Below the pieces are notes generated by a model that was not told where the DNA came from, did not search any database, and saw only the letters and a program-made list of their open reading frames with translations. A program made the translations under genes and the position numbers. DNA of 64,000 bases from Porphyridium purpureum (taxonomy: Eukaryota; Rhodophyta; Bangiophyceae; Porphyridiales; Porphyridiaceae), in contig VRMN01000019.1 in assembly GCA_008690995.1 (NCBI GenBank), forward strand, positions 173,987 to 237,986. Reading direction: 5' to 3'. Of the stretch, positions 18,550-28,994 are shown piece by piece. Numbering within the stretch: the stretch's first letter is position 1; each line of letters opens with the position of its first letter.

Positions 18550-19880
18550 TTGGTTCTATTCTGGTTGGACAACGCCAAACATAATCGACGGCCCTTGCTT
18601 GGACGCTCATGCATATTCACTTTGGTCTGCACTTCTTGAAATCGTAAAGGGTCAAAATCACCAAATCGAGCGCCCTGTGTGCTCCAAAAATCCCACGAGC
18701 TTCTGAGAAAGCAGATAGAAAGTCTATATGAGCTGCTGGTGAGCCACTGCGCAGAAGATAGCACGAATATTAATGCGTTCCGCACGTAGCGCGCGATTGA
18801 AGTCTGTTGCTGAATTCTTTAAACTTGAGCGCGGGCGCGTTGTGCGAAGCCTTGAGCTGGGCGTGACCGTCTGGTATTCAGTCTTCAGATACTCCAAGTC
18901 GCAAGGCGCCTGGCCACTTTCTGCGGCATTCAGCAGCTGCACCATTCACTTCAAAGCCACCTGCGGCAAGATGAGATGGTAGGCATGAACAGACGCACTG
19001 AACTTTTGGTACGCTCATTTTCCTCGTATTGTAAAAGCTTGGCTGCACTGGACAAAAAATCGGCTAAACAAGAAAGGTCCTTGATATTGTAATGGACGTT
19101 GCACAACTCAGCGCGCGCAGATGCAATAAAGCCATTGGGTCCCGTCACCTACCGCTCCGCTGGTCGCATGTTTCATCAGATGCTTTTGAAACAGATAGTC
19201 CATGTCCTAAAAGTGCGCGTCGACACCTTGGGCGTCCTTTGCAGCCAAGTTCTCATTCTCCTTGGCTCGCGGAAAACACACTTTCACTCTTTTGCAAGTC
19301 AGCGCCAATGTACATATTCATGTTCTGCGCAGGCCGCTGGGTAGCGATTTTCGCCACCTGGGCATTCTGAGCCGCGGCACTCATGCAATCATTCACTTTT
19401 ATCACGCACTGCCCTGACGTGTCTTCCACCAAATGCGAGTATTAAATATGCAACAAAGAATCAGGCTTCGGCTCTTCAAGCGCACGGCACGGAAAACGCG
19501 CAAGGGTTCTCCCCTTGGTAGCCTCGTGCGTATGCCTTTCGCGTCGCATCAAAGCCCCGCTATACTTTCCCACTCGCGACTTGGTGAAATGCCTCTTGCA
19601 ATCATGGACATGACTTTGGACATCACACCAGATTTTGAGTCTCAAGAGATGCGCTCCAGTACACTGATCGGAAAGGGAACCTTCTGTACCGAATGATTTT
19701 GCCTGATCTCCGGCGGGGCACAGTGTGCAAACTTGATGAACGATATGAGCCCAGTCTCGTCTGCCAAAAGCGGCTATATCCTATCGGAAGCCTTGAATCC
19801 GTCCAGTGCTGTATCAATGCACATCAAATACAGCAAAAAATGAGACCAAATGCCTAATTTCAAAGTGCTAGTGTAGGAGA
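18550..19880 (-). pseudogene. Decayed helical region downstream of a WD40 gene (relic B)
   Basis: Fragmentary minus-strand coding text in several frames. The best part reads FSASVHAYHLILPQVALK, an in-frame stop, then MVQLLNAAESGQAP (about 19005-18890). This lines up with SASFCSHYLAVLHV and MIPLLNAMDTGQVP of relic A. A later EVQTKVNMHERPSKGRR (about 18650-18600) lines up with EIQVMKAVVRAKDRGR of relic A. Upstream pieces (about 19145-19020 and 19870-19700) look helical but cannot be aligned with confidence. It follows the WD40 gene ending at 19958 on the same strand. Confidence 0.4.
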
Positions 19881-19957
19881 TTATCATGCCGTTGTTCGCG
19901 TTGCCCAAGACAATGGGGCCAGTCATCGCGCGAGAAAGGCGGCACGGGCGGCGCACT

Positions 19958-20920
19958 TTAGTGCCCGAGCATTGTACGTTCACATTCCCCGGTCTCCGCT
20001 CCCCAAAGCTTGAGCGTATGGTCCCAGCTACCCGACGCAATGAGCCTACCATCGGGAGAGAAGCTCACCGCAGCCACCCAATACGAATGTCCCTTCATCG
20101 TGCGCACGCAATGACCGCTCGCTGCATCCCACAGTTTAACTGTCTTGTCATCGCTGCCTGACGCAATAAATCTGCCATCTGGTGAGAAGTCCACTGCTTG
20201 CACCCAGCGTGAGTGCCCTACTATCGTTCGCTCGCACTGGCCTGTCTTCGTGTCCCACAACTTGAGCGTCTTGTCTCGGCTGCCGGACGCGATCAGCCGG
20301 CTGTCCGGCGAGAACTGCACCGCCAGCACCGAAGCTGAATGCGCCGCCATTGTGAGCGCACACTGCCAAGTCTTTTCATGCCACACTTTCACGGTATTGT
20401 CGCTACCGCCTGACGCGAGAAAGCGGCCATCAGGCGAGAAGCCTATCGCGCGGACGTAGTGTGCGTGCGCTGCTAGTGTGCGTACGCAGCAACCGGTCTG
20501 CACGTCCCACACTTTGACGCTTTTGTCATCGCTGCCGGAAGCGAGGCAGCTGCCGTCGGGCGAGAATTTTACCGCCCGTACCACGTCAGAGTGCCCAGAT
20601 AGCGTGCGCACGCAGTGTCCGGTCTCCGTGCACCATATCTTGAGCGTCTTGTCACAACTGCTCGACGCAATGAACGTGCCATCGGGCGAAAAGTGCACCG
20701 CCAGCACGTACTCTGAATGCCTGGTCAATGTGCGCACACAATCACCTGTGTCCGTTTCCCATACTTTGAGCTCGTTGGAACCACTGTCGGACGCAACGAA
20801 CCTGCCATCAGGCGAGAAGTCCACCGTGCAAACGCCGCCAGAGAAAAGCTCGTGCGAAGCAAAGCCGGCGGTCGTCCCGTCGTGACCCCGCATGCTCATC
20901 CTCTTCCGCCATCGCCACAT
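19958..20920 (-). CDS. Seven-bladed WD40 protein, truncated just after the propeller
   Basis: 320 residues, almost entirely seven WD40 repeats (for example DFSPDGRFIASGSDDKTVKLWD). The first repeat lacks its GH dipeptide. The last repeat ends in LKLWGAETGECERTMLGH and then a TAA. The GH of an eighth unit is present before the stop, so the gene probably once continued; relic B lies beyond it. The N-terminus is short and basic (MWRWRKRMSMRGHDG) with no signal. Repeat-to-repeat identity is high. A molecular partner cannot be inferred. Confidence 0.75.
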   Translation of the reverse strand: MWRWRKRMSMRGHDGTTAGFASHELFSGGVCTVDFSPDGRFVASDSGSNELKVWETDTGDCVRTLTRHSEYVLAVHFSPDGTFIASSSCDKTLKIWCTETGHCVRTLSGHSDVVRAVKFSPDGSCLASGSDDKSVKVWDVQTGCCVRTLAAHAHYVRAIGFSPDGRFLASGGSDNTVKVWHEKTWQCALTMAAHSASVLAVQFSPDSRLIASGSRDKTLKLWDTKTGQCERTIVGHSRWVQAVDFSPDGRFIASGSDDKTVKLWDAASGHCVRTMKGHSYWVAAVSFSPDGRLIASGSWDHTLKLWGAETGECERTMLGH

Positions 20921-21738
20921 GCTCAATTCTCTCCGTCGGGCTCCTCACGCTTGTACAGGTCGAGCGTCCCGGAACGCGCGTCTCTCTCACGTCGCCGCTC
21001 GCATTGCTCATGCAAGTTCGACCCCCCGCCGCGGACTATTGCTCAGAGGCGTGCTCCGTAGCCCGTAGCGCCGTCCGAGAACAAGCGCCATGCGGTAAAC
21101 ATACCACGAGCAGCATCTCAACGGCACGAGGCCAACAGCGTCGACGCGATCCGTTGCGTGCCGTTCAACAAAACACTTGGGAAGATGTCATTCTTCGACA
21201 TCAGTCGGGACGCTACGCGCGGTTCGGGGCTTCTCGCCTCGATTGATGAGGTTCGCAAGGAGCTCACGGCGCCTCTAGAACTCTGATGAGGCCTCCAACA
21301 CACGCACGTTTTCGACTGCGCAGGATGTCCGTGTGCCTCCATTGGATGGTGCCGCATGATGTAGCTTCCGGGAGTTGCTGCATCTGAGCGGAATCCTGCT
21401 TGCACGGTGTGAGCAGCGGCGTCAGCGAAGAGCCGGTGTATGACTTTTGTGCTTGAGCACGCCGGCAAAGACGGCTGCAGCGACTTGGCCGCATGGATGG
21501 AGTGGATCACGAAGCTACGAAATGAGATACCCGACGGGGAAACAAAACCACAGCGAGGTGAAAGACAAGCTGTGCTGCAGAAGAGTTGTGAAGAAGGATC
21601 TAATGGAGATAGGTGCTTTTTTACCATTTCAGCGACTTGGCATTGTGCTTTCGCTGACGCAAGACCTCACGCCAATTCCGTTGCCCCGCGCGACATGGAA
21701 CATAGGACTGATTATGAGCCAGATTGCCATAGTGGACT
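20921..21738. other. Gap between WD40 genes, no gene recognised
   Basis: About 0.8 kb. A 169-codon minus-strand frame at 21118-21627 has no recognisable domain and an irregular composition. It may be decayed tail or promoter sequence of the neighbouring WD40 genes. Confidence 0.5.
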
Positions 21739-23562
21739 TCATTCAGTGAGTGCCTTCAGTGTGCGAAGGTACACAGCCATACTGACCAATTTGCCTTCAG
21801 GCAAGTATTCGGTTTGCAATCTCTTTTTGATCTTCTCGATCGGGAAGTCCTCCCCAAGAAACTCCGATATCGTGTCGATTGCATACTCCATCTCGAGAAA
21901 GATGTCTTCCATGATCTCACAATTCACGATGAACGCCGACTTCCATTTCCTCACTACTTCCCTATCAAAGACTCGAACGGTCGGTAGGTCGAGCAAGGAT
22001 GCATCGTTCGAAGCGATCAGGTCCAGGTCACCGATATCCCAGACTCTCACAGTTGTGTCCTTGCCACACGACACGATCCGCTTTTCGTCGGCGGAGAACC
22101 CCACTGAACTGACCACATTCTCGTGCCCGGCAATAATACATAGCAGCAAGCCGTTCTGAGCGTTCCATAATTTTATGGTCTTGTCATTGCCTCCGGACAA
22201 GATGTACTTTCCATCTTTTGTAAAGCACACCGAGGAGACACCGTATTCATGCCCTTCACGTGACCACACGCGTACGCCCGTTTCCACGTGCCACAAATTG
22301 AGCGTATCGTCCCAGCCGCCTGAGAGGATGAACTGACCGTCGGGCGAGAATTGCACCGACATTATTCCAGCGACATGTCCCTCCAATATTTGAACGCACT
22401 CGCCGGTCTCTACTTCCCAGATTTTGACCGTCTTGTCCTGGCTGCCCGATGCAATGTACTTACAATCAGGCGAAAAATGGACGCAATTTATCCACGCGGT
22501 GTGTCCGAGAATGGTTCGCAAGCACGCAAAGCTCTGTGCGTCCCAAATCTTCACGGTTTTATCTTGGCTCCCCGACGCGATGTATTTGCCGTCAGGGGAG
22601 AATCGCACCGCTTCCACCCAATTTCTGTGCTCAGCCAGTGTGCTCACGCACGTGCCATTCGATGCATCCCATACCTTGACAGTTGTATCCCAGCTGGCAG
22701 ACGCTATCCATTTTCCGTCTGGTGACACGCAGATCGACCTCATCCACTTGGTGTGCCCTCCCATCTTGCGCACGCACCTGCCTGTGCGCGCGTTCCAAAT
22801 CCTAATCTTTTTGTTGTCACCACCAGACACAATGTACTTACTATTCGAGGCGAAGCTCGCGTCCCGCACCCACCTTGTGTGTCCCGTCAGTTTGAGCACG
22901 CACGCGCCGCTGTCCACACTGAATACCTTGACGGTCACATACTTGGGCCTCGATGATTCGTCTTCTTTTTCCACACTGAAGGTGTTACCCACGGGGACGA
23001 TCTCATTGCTGCGCATGATGTCCCTGTTGCTATCATTTCCTATGTCACCGCCCGCGTTTTCCTGATCATTGCCTGCAGGCTCATGGTTGATGCCCATCTC
23101 AACACTGCTGACGTTCTCAATGCTCCGTGCATGATCGATGTCGCCCGCGTCATCGCGATTGCTAGCTTTGTCATTACTCCACAAGGTGTCAACTTTTGCA
23201 TCAGTGTCATCGCCGCTCGCATGGCCATGGCTGCTTGCGCTCATACTTTCACCGGCGATATCGTTGGTCCTTATGCTGTCATCAGTGCTCGCCACGTCAA
23301 CATGGCTGGTGCTGTCTTTGTTCTCCAAATCGTTATTTTCTTCTATGCTGTTCGAACTGCCCACGCTGTCATTGAAAGACAAACGCTCCGTCTCGTGCGG
23401 ACGTGAAATCCCCGACATCATTCGGGGATACACGCCAGTCAGCGCATTCCACGCCTTGGTCCTGTTTCCCCAGCTGGCCGACGCGATCCACGTGCCCCGG
23501 GACACGAAGCGCACATGGTACAACGTGGCAGCAAGTCTCCGTAGCGTCTGCACCGCCACCAT
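21739..23562 (-). CDS. Large WD40 protein with an acidic low-complexity insertion
   Basis: 607 residues. One WD-like unit at residues 5-45 (FVSRGTWIASASWGNRTKAW) is followed by about 160 residues rich in Asp, Asn, Ser and Glu with no hydrophobic core. Seven regular repeats then follow (from LTGHTRWVRDASF to VRVWDIGD). The arrangement suggests either an eight-bladed propeller whose first blade is separated by a disordered loop, or a seven-bladed one with a stray unit. The C-terminal 90 residues are helical and acidic (CEIMEDIFLEMEYAIDTISEFLGED) and match no family I know. The first ATG in frame is 23562. It belongs to the minus-strand array. Confidence 0.8.
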   Translation of the reverse strand: MVAVQTLRRLAATLYHVRFVSRGTWIASASWGNRTKAWNALTGVYPRMMSGISRPHETERLSFNDSVGSSNSIEENNDLENKDSTSHVDVASTDDSIRTNDIAGESMSASSHGHASGDDTDAKVDTLWSNDKASNRDDAGDIDHARSIENVSSVEMGINHEPAGNDQENAGGDIGNDSNRDIMRSNEIVPVGNTFSVEKEDESSRPKYVTVKVFSVDSGACVLKLTGHTRWVRDASFASNSKYIVSGGDNKKIRIWNARTGRCVRKMGGHTKWMRSICVSPDGKWIASASWDTTVKVWDASNGTCVSTLAEHRNWVEAVRFSPDGKYIASGSQDKTVKIWDAQSFACLRTILGHTAWINCVHFSPDCKYIASGSQDKTVKIWEVETGECVQILEGHVAGIMSVQFSPDGQFILSGGWDDTLNLWHVETGVRVWSREGHEYGVSSVCFTKDGKYILSGGNDKTIKLWNAQNGLLLCIIAGHENVVSSVGFSADEKRIVSCGKDTTVRVWDIGDLDLIASNDASLLDLPTVRVFDREVVRKWKSAFIVNCEIMEDIFLEMEYAIDTISEFLGEDFPIEKIKKRLQTEYLPEGKLVSMAVYLRTLKALTE

Positions 23563-24625
23563 GTCGTGATTCGCGTAGCACACAAGCACTTCTTCTTACT
23601 GTGCCCCCTCGCTTGCGCCGCGTCGCACGCATCCCCTTCGCCTTTCTCCAATCCACGAATACCACGGCGGGCGACGGCTCAGAGGCGCGGCGTGGAGAGA
23701 AGCAGAGCGAAACGAGATCACCAGCGCTGCGCTGCCGCGTGTTCCTGCAGCCTTTCATCCATCACACAGCCACCGCGCCGGCTCCTTGGCTGTCGAAGCT
23801 CCGATGCACCGCCCAGTGCGCAAAGTTCCTAATAAAAAAGACGTGTTTTAGTATACAAGTTGATTGACTTGAGGGTTCCTTCCCTCATCGCCCGCGGCAC
23901 GCGCAGCGTCCTGGACTGGAGAGACGGCAAATCCATCCGGTGCAAAGGGCTTCATCTGAGCGCTTCCACAGCTTGCAAGCACGCAGAGCTACTGATCGGT
24001 CCCTTTCTTCTACTCTGTCCAACGCGCCGTTGGTAGCGCAAGCGCATCGCAAGTCGCAGACAAGAAACGTGCTTGCGGACTACATGCGAGCCAGAACAGA
24101 TGCGCGGCTGGATTGATGGCAAGTTGGTAGCCTTGGTGGAACTTGCAGATCTTGTCAAACAACGCGTTCTACACTGCGACCACTACCTGCGGCTATGAAT
24201 GACGGCCGCCTCGTTTTGTCTAAAGACAGAGGCGCCCAGGCAAGTCACCACGTGAGCCATTGAAAATTCTACCTGTCAGAATCTTGCCAACGTGGTTTCC
24301 ATGTGAACCCTGTCAAGCCTGCATGCCTCTGCGTGCTCCAAGTAAAGAGCGCTGACTTGTCTTAATGCCTACCAGCAATGTCTTGCGTGTCCAAAGCCGC
24401 ACGACAGACAGCAATGACCAGCTATTCTCTTCTGGAAGGACAGCTGTCCAGGCCAGCTCTGGAGTTCACCTTGTGTGCAAATACACTCAGAGCAAGTGCG
24501 ACCGCCTTTCAAGCTCTCGCTCTTCATGAAATGGCATGTGCTATCCCGGCTCCCCGATGCCAAGCGCCGGCTGCCGCGTCCTGACTGTGAAGAGGTTCAA
24601 AAAAAAAAAAAAAAAAAAAAAGGCG
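23563..24625. other. Gap between WD40 genes with a possible WD40 fragment and a homopolymer
   Basis: About 1.06 kb. On the minus strand near 24565-24535 the text RLASGSRDST matches the middle of a WD40 repeat, followed by unrelated sequence to 24369, so a small relic of another blade is possible. A run of about 22 A (plus strand) at 24600-24622 ends three bases before the stop codon of the next gene. Nothing else was recognised. Confidence 0.4.
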
Positions 24626-25963
24626 TCAGGCAATGTGAGTGTCTGCCCGACCCAGTCGAGCCACAAGCCTTGGCAAGGTCGAAAACGCGACTGCCAATAT
24701 ACCCGTCGTTCCGCTTGTCAATGTACGCGTGCGATTCAGTGCTCTGAAGCCTTGCATTTTCGACGCAATGCTTCGCGCTCTGGAATGGAATTGTCTGCTC
24801 CATGCGCCACCAATGGTTCCAGGACGGGGTACAAAGGTATGCATGTGCGTATGCAACATATGATCCCGCTCTGACGTTCCTGGTGCGGCGACGTCCTCGC
24901 GCCTGCGCGTTTGCATGATGTGTCCAAGAAGCAGTCCCGTTAAAGGCGACCCTACTCTACTGGTGGTACCGGAACTTGTGCCCTCGCTGATGTCTTCGGC
25001 GTTTTCACTCGTATCCTCTTGCGCCGATGACTCCAGGGGCTCTTCGGTGACATCTTGAATGTCCCACACTCTCACAAACGAGTCTCCTGCGGCGGACGCG
25101 AGATACCGACCGTCGCGCGAAAAGCTCAAGCCCCAAATCTGGGCCGAATGCCCTTCCAAGACGCGCACGCATTTGCCTGTCCGCGGGTTCCATAATCGAA
25201 TGGTATCGTCCCAGCTTCCGGACGCGAGCAACCGGCCGCTTGGAGAATAGCATACTGTATTCACGCACGCGGTGTGCCCCGGAAGCGAGTTTATGAGCGT
25301 GCCCGACCACGCGTCCCACAGGCGCACAGAGTTTTTCTTCCCGCCGGAGGACGCGAGTTTGTGCGCATCGCCGACCGCGCACGCAATCTGCAAGCCATCG
25401 GCAGAGAAGCATGCCGAATTCACGCGATCCCACTCGGGGATGGTGCGCACACACACCCCAGCCAGCACGTCCCATTTCCGAATGGTTCCATCGCGGCTGG
25501 CTGAAAGGATGAACTGCCCTTCCGGCGAAAATTGCACCGACAACACGTTGTCGGTGTGTCCCTGGAGGACGCGCACGCACTTGCCTGTCAACACATCCCA
25601 CACCTTGATGGTTTCGTCATTGCTCGCCGTCACGAGATAAACACCATCGTCCGAGAAATTCAAGGCATTGATATGTGAGGCGTGTGCTTTGATCAGTCGC
25701 ACACACCGTCCTTTCTTCACATCCCAAAACTGCACGGAGCGGTCTCGACTGGATGTGACGAGCAACCGTCCGCCCGGCGAATACTTGACGGAAAACACGT
25801 AACCCCTGTGCCCTTCCAATGTGCTTAAGCATTTTCCTGTCTGTGCATCCCATATCTTGACCGTCAAATCCCAGCTGGCAGACGCAATATACTTTCCATC
25901 TGGCGAGAAATCGACCGCAGACACCGAGTCGATGTGTCCGTCCAGCTTCAGAATCGACGCCAT
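24626..25963 (-). CDS. Seven-bladed WD40 protein with a hydrophobic C-terminal tail
   Basis: Seven WD40 repeats from LDGHIDSVSAVDFSPDGKYIAS to VRVWDIQD. The fifth is enlarged and contains a divergent loop (AVGDAHKLASSGGKKN). A serine/glutamate-rich linker and a basic region follow, and the protein ends with a moderately hydrophobic stretch (TTGILAVAFSTLPRLVARL). A similar tail ends the neighbouring paralogue that stops at 26712. The tail may be a membrane anchor, but it is short and contains proline and arginine. 445 residues from the ATG at 25963. Two sense-strand GTACAGT motifs lie upstream. Confidence 0.8.
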   Translation of the reverse strand: MASILKLDGHIDSVSAVDFSPDGKYIASASWDLTVKIWDAQTGKCLSTLEGHRGYVFSVKYSPGGRLLVTSSRDRSVQFWDVKKGRCVRLIKAHASHINALNFSDDGVYLVTASNDETIKVWDVLTGKCVRVLQGHTDNVLSVQFSPEGQFILSASRDGTIRKWDVLAGVCVRTIPEWDRVNSACFSADGLQIACAVGDAHKLASSGGKKNSVRLWDAWSGTLINSLPGHTACVNTVCYSPSGRLLASGSWDDTIRLWNPRTGKCVRVLEGHSAQIWGLSFSRDGRYLASAAGDSFVRVWDIQDVTEEPLESSAQEDTSENAEDISEGTSSGTTSRVGSPLTGLLLGHIMQTRRREDVAAPGTSERDHMLHTHMHTFVPRPGTIGGAWSRQFHSRARSIASKMQGFRALNRTRTLTSGTTGILAVAFSTLPRLVARLGRADTHIA

Positions 25964-26239
25964 GCCAACTGATTTCACGCAAACTTCTGCAAACCTGGCA
26001 AGCGCTTCTTGTCGAACACACAAAGACGTCTCATACGCGCCACGCGCATGATCCAACGCACGCTAAACACGCCCCGAAATCGCTCTCTCCGCATCCACAC
26101 TCAACACATCCCGCGCGCTTGCCCCGCGACCCACGCGTTCTCGCGCTGCCCGCGAGCGCGTCGGTCACCGCATTACATTCCAATTCTACATTACAATTGT
26201 TCTAAAATAGGCATTCTGTATTATGCGGTACCTCGAATA

Positions 26240-26374
26240 ACTGTACCTCTAGCATTCCCCCAAACCTCAATGACTTTGCATTACACGTTTCTAATAAAAC
26301 AACAAACATTAATATACAAACATTCTTGCATTACAAAGTCATGCAACATTGCATTCGATGTGTTTGAACTGTAC
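26240..26374 (-). promoter_or_regulatory. Two GTACAGT motifs upstream of the WD40 gene at 25963
   Basis: Plus strand ACTGTAC at 26240-26246 and 26368-26374, so both read GTACAGT on the gene's sense strand, about 280 and 405 bp before the ATG. The nearer one has the extended form AGAGGTACAGT. The surrounding 26160-26430 is AT-rich. A GA run on the opposite strand lies at 26512-26524. Confidence 0.45.
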
Positions 26375-26711
26375 CTTGAGTGATGTGCTTCGCGCACTAC
26401 CGCATTGCAGAATTATATTAAAAATGGCGTTTTGATTGGTATAGTTTTGTACATTACAAAGGAATGCGGATGGACACGCACAGATTGCGTCCGAGCAGTG
26501 CACGAGGGAACGAGAGAGAGAGAGCGTGCTGCATTTTGACGGCGCGCCGGGATCCGTGAAGGGCCATGATGTCGATCACAGCGATTGCCACGCGGTGCCA
26601 AGTCAGTTTGATACAGATTCCGAAAAAGAAACGCCACGACAAGGCCCGAAACAGGTCACGCCGCAGAACACTTCTGCTCGGCATATTGGTTTTGGATGCA
26701 GTTGAACCTCA

Positions 26712-28076
26712 TCATGTTCTACCACTTGCAGCACCGGCGAGTGTAAATGGCAGATGGTACGGCAACAGCGACAGAGCGGTTGCGACTGTGCCGAGAGCAA
26801 AGGTCCTCGAGGTGAAACGCGCGCGACTTGCTTTCTGATGAACGAGAGAAAGCTGCGAGCGAATGGATCCCGTACACTTGGCGAAGGACGAATAGAGGCC
26901 CGCGCTCACTTCTGCTGCGCGCAAACGGGTCATGCGCGCAGGCGCGTCAAGCGCCTGAATACGTGGCCGAAGTATCTTGATCACGCTCTGCAGGTGATGG
27001 TCCGCGCGTTGGTTTCCCGCAAAACACGAATGCCCGCCAGCGATCCTGCAAGCGATGTCGCTGTCGGGTGTCATGCCAGTAGTGCCGCCCGTGTCCAGGC
27101 TCGCGTCCGGGCTCGCGTCCTGGCTCGCATCCGGGACAGATTCGCTACTGGTCGTATTCGGGCTCGCGGGGCGTTCCTTCTTCGGCTTTACAAAGTCCAC
27201 GTCTTTGATCTCCCACACTTTCATCGTCCTATCTTCGCTTCCCGTCGCAAGATACTGTCCGTTGTTTGAAAATTGCACGGTACACACCGTGTCTTTATGA
27301 GCCTTAATGTTGCGCACACACGTTCTCCTGCGCAAGCTCCACACGCGCACCGTCTCGTCCCTACTACCCGATGCGAGCTGAGATCCATCGGCTGAAAAGT
27401 GCAATGCCAAGACTGCGTCGCGATGATCTTGGATCGTTCGCACGAGCTCACCTGTTCGAGCATCATGCAGATTAATCGTGTTGTCGTCGCTGCCGGACGC
27501 AATGAATTGCCCATCCGGTGAGAATACCACCGCATTCACCACGTCGGTGTGGCCCTCGAGTGTGCGCACGCACTTGCCTGTTTCCGCATCCCACAGTTTG
27601 ACCGTACGATCAGTGCTTCCGGACGCAATTTGCGTGCCGTCTGCCGAGACGCACACTGAATTCACTTGATATATATGTTTCGCAAAAGTCCGGATACAAT
27701 CGCCCGTCGACACGTCCCACATTCGAACCGAAGAATCCCTAGCTCCAGACACAAGGTACTTGCCATCGGGCGAAAACCGCACCGATCGCACTTTTCCAGT
27801 GTGTCCCTTGAGCACATGCACGCACTCACCGGTTTCCGCGTTCAACAGCACGACATTCAAGCCGCCCGCAGCTGCCACAAGGAAGCCTTCAGGCGCCATA
27901 TGCACTGAGCTTATCATTTCCGCCATCCTCATCACCTGATCGCAGTGGCGCGAGCGGATGTTCCACAACCTCAATGCTCCATCGCTGCTGCCGGACACCA
28001 GGAACCTGCCATCGCTCGAGAACGACGCCGAACACACCCATCCGCGATGCCCCAAGAACGTCAACTTGGCCGCCAT
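26712..28076 (-). CDS. Seven-bladed WD40 protein with a predicted C-terminal membrane anchor
   Basis: Seven repeats from FLGHRGWVCSASFSSDGRFL to MKVWEIKD; the second is degenerate (VHMAPEGFLVAAAGGLNVV). A linker with short Asp-Ala-Ser repeats and a basic amphipathic part follow, ending in ALGTVATALSLLPYHLPFTL and AGAASGRT, the most hydrophobic stretch of the protein. A tail-anchor arrangement with the propeller in the cytosol is plausible. The same tail logic is seen in the adjacent paralogue ending at 24626. 454 residues from the ATG at 28076. It is the upstream end of the minus-strand array. Confidence 0.8.
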   Translation of the reverse strand: MAAKLTFLGHRGWVCSASFSSDGRFLVSGSSDGALRLWNIRSRHCDQVMRMAEMISSVHMAPEGFLVAAAGGLNVVLLNAETGECVHVLKGHTGKVRSVRFSPDGKYLVSGARDSSVRMWDVSTGDCIRTFAKHIYQVNSVCVSADGTQIASGSTDRTVKLWDAETGKCVRTLEGHTDVVNAVVFSPDGQFIASGSDDNTINLHDARTGELVRTIQDHRDAVLALHFSADGSQLASGSRDETVRVWSLRRRTCVRNIKAHKDTVCTVQFSNNGQYLATGSEDRTMKVWEIKDVDFVKPKKERPASPNTTSSESVPDASQDASPDASLDTGGTTGMTPDSDIACRIAGGHSCFAGNQRADHHLQSVIKILRPRIQALDAPARMTRLRAAEVSAGLYSSFAKCTGSIRSQLSLVHQKASRARFTSRTFALGTVATALSLLPYHLPFTLAGAASGRT

Positions 28077-28994
28077 CCTTCTTCGGACACAGGAACGCAC
28101 ACGTAATCGCACGTTTTTCTCCAGCCGCAGCTGCAAGAGCAGCGGCTCAGCCTGCAAGTCTGTCCGTCTTTGCTCGTCGACGTCTTCTCGAGCCCCGTGT
28201 GGTTGTCTTTCCCCTTCTCGTCTGCCGATGCGGATCTTTGTTGAAAGCCTCGGACGGTGATCACAGCCTCATTTGAAGGTGGCGTTGGCGCGGTTGCCGC
28301 GGACGTGCGCGCTGTTCAGCCGCAAGCTTGCGCCCACAGCCTATCGAATTGAGAGTCGCGCGGAGACGTTTGACCTTTATTCACGGAGCCCGAAGCCCGG
28401 ACGACGCATGTGAGATTAAAGTCTGGACTCGTCTTTCGATACAGGAGGTTCGGTACGTAGAACGCCACTCGTTCGGCGCGCGCAAGACAAGGCTATTGAT
28501 TAGCAAGGACGGGTGCGACTCAATATCGCACAGCTCACAGCTGCGTTGTTTTGCCTTTGCGTTTGCGTCGCGGGCGGTAAAGCAGTGGTTAACCGGCAGG
28601 GAAAATGTCCAACAGCAAACCTTCTCGAGAATCGTGAGAACGCCCTTCGCGCGCAATCTTAGCAGCAATGAATTTCCGAGCACCCCCGACATAAACACCT
28701 TGCCGCAGACGACGCAGTTCTGCACTTGGATGCAAGAAGCACGCTATCCATGATGATCACGCGTTCGATCCTCGGCGCATCCTCCGCAATCGGCGTTCAC
28801 AAGCGCGAGCACGATTTGGCTCGTTAGTCTCGCGAAGCGAAACGAGCTCGTGCAGACCGAGCGCACATTGTCTTTTCTTCTGCCAAGAGAGCTGCCCCCG
28901 GCAAACCTCATCCGCGCAAACAGAGTCTTGTTCCGTCGAGACTTTTTGCGAGCGGATGTGCTGCGATGCAGTCATTTCTGAATGAGAATGACGC
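28077..28994. other. Intergenic DNA, no gene recognised
   Basis: About 0.9 kb. Overlapping frames of 114-141 codons exist on both strands at 28328-28753. The minus-strand one contains CVVCGKVFMSGVLGNSLLLRLR, which looks protein-like, but I could not assign it and it has no ATG near its beginning. Confidence 0.4.
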
